From Gambelia wislizenii (Eukaryota; Chordata; Lepidosauria; Squamata; Crotaphytidae), in NCBI GenBank assembly GCA_030847615.1, contig JAUMIR010000015.1, positions 7,271,501 through 7,335,500 of the forward strand: a stretch of 64,000 nt of DNA. Reading direction: 5' to 3'. Position 1 is the stretch's first letter. Every line of letters starts with the position of its first letter. Both the position numbers and the translations under genes were made by a program. Shown here piece after piece: positions 63,670-64,000 of the stretch. The notes beneath the pieces were generated by a model. That model was not told the DNA's origin. It did not search any database and saw only the letters and a list, made by a program, of their open reading frames with translations.

Positions 63670-63870
63670 GTAGTGCCTTTGAGACTGAGAAGACATTTCT
63701 AGCACAAACTTTCATAGACTTGAATCCATTTCATCAATTGTATCTGAAGAAGCAGACTGGAACCCATGGAAGCTTGTGCTTAAATTTTCTTCTTCTTGGT
63801 TAGTCTCAAAGGTGCAACAGGATTCCATTATATTAATTTATTCTTCAAGAGACTAACTCTGCTATGTCTT
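63670..63870. repeat. Dispersed fold-back repeat (TAGTGCCTTTGAGACTGAG type)
   Basis: Left TAGTGCCTTTGAGACTGAG (63671-63689) and internal right TTAGTCTCAAAGGTGCAAC (about 63800-63818) are near-complementary. The centre has ACTTGAATCC, CTGAAGAAGCAGACTGGAAC CCATGGAAGCTTGTG, and the end AAGAGACTAACTCTGCTATG. This is a widespread sauropsid repeat whose class I cannot fix. Partial relatives occur at 32060-32155 and 34425-34475. Confidence 0.6.
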
Positions 63871-64000
63871 TGAAGGCTATCCAATGGAAGCTGGAATCGT
63901 GCTGTTTCATTATACCAGAGTTTGTAATTTTTCCCAAGTCACACAGCAGAAGTGAAGGAAGGCAGAGAAAGGCCATCCCTAATCATGGGTTTGGAGTGTG
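63871..64000. other. Unannotated right edge
   Basis: CCCAAGTCACACAGCAGAAG (about 63935) resembles a MIR core, too short to call. Confidence 0.3.

Noticed and set aside
1..64000. tRNA or rRNA genes
   Set aside because: Only tRNA-derived SINE heads (38346, 45463, 45897) were seen; none folds as an intact tRNA with anticodon arm and acceptor stem by eye.

Overview
This is a vertebrate, almost certainly reptilian (most likely squamate), intergenic window built almost entirely of transposable elements. The evidence is the element mix: several long L1-type LINEs of two lineages, about 15 CR1 fragments ending in the ATTCTATG octamer, an L2 LINE, Penelope-like pieces with a GIY-YIG domain, a zinc-finger-tailed endonuclease LINE, a PIF/Harbinger transposon, Ty3/gypsy remnants, MIR-type SINEs and TA-flanked MITEs. 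There is no operon structure, no tRNA or rRNA gene and no complete host gene. Clade names are by motif recognition only; no database search was possible.

Layout. 1-4287: decayed L1 (+) split by a young CR1. 6243-14140: second L1 lineage (-), apparently one element broken by a Penelope-like element and another L1 fragment. 15545-17795: gypsy scrap and L1 piece (+). 18395-21300: CR1 (+) ending at the stop codon of a two-exon Harbinger transposase (-). 21586-24640: zinc-finger LINE (-) in which a CR1 replaces the RT region, then an internally deleted CR1 (+). 25010-32000: the centrepiece, a full-length ~7 kb L1 (+) bounded by a 14-bp target-site duplication. 32590-33945: L2 (-) with an uninterrupted RT ORF. 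35975-37975 and 49555-50400: two GC-rich minisatellites of hairpin-forming ~90-bp units, with a smaller pair of palindromic units at 44014-44205. 38146-55035: SINEs, old CR1s, MITEs and unclassified dispersed repeats. 56045-58940: decayed gypsy pol (-) interrupted by a CR1 scrap. 59062-59610: a Myb/SANT-like ORF (-) with one premature stop. 60327-60913: Tigger-like MITE carrying a CR1. 62550-63240: 3' end of a second zinc-finger LINE.

The only candidate for host coding sequence is a possible last exon at 39703-39985 (-): an open reading frame rich in PPxY motifs behind a strong splice-acceptor tract. The Myb/SANT-like ORF is either a transposon's second protein or a former gene. The most unusual architecture is the recurrence of palindromic ~90-bp minisatellite units inside sequences with DNA-transposon-like ends. 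The right end of one of these resembles sequence beside the Myb/SANT ORF, suggesting an autonomous/non-autonomous pair. All other long ORFs are retroelement pol genes or accidental frames in low-stop GC-rich repeats.
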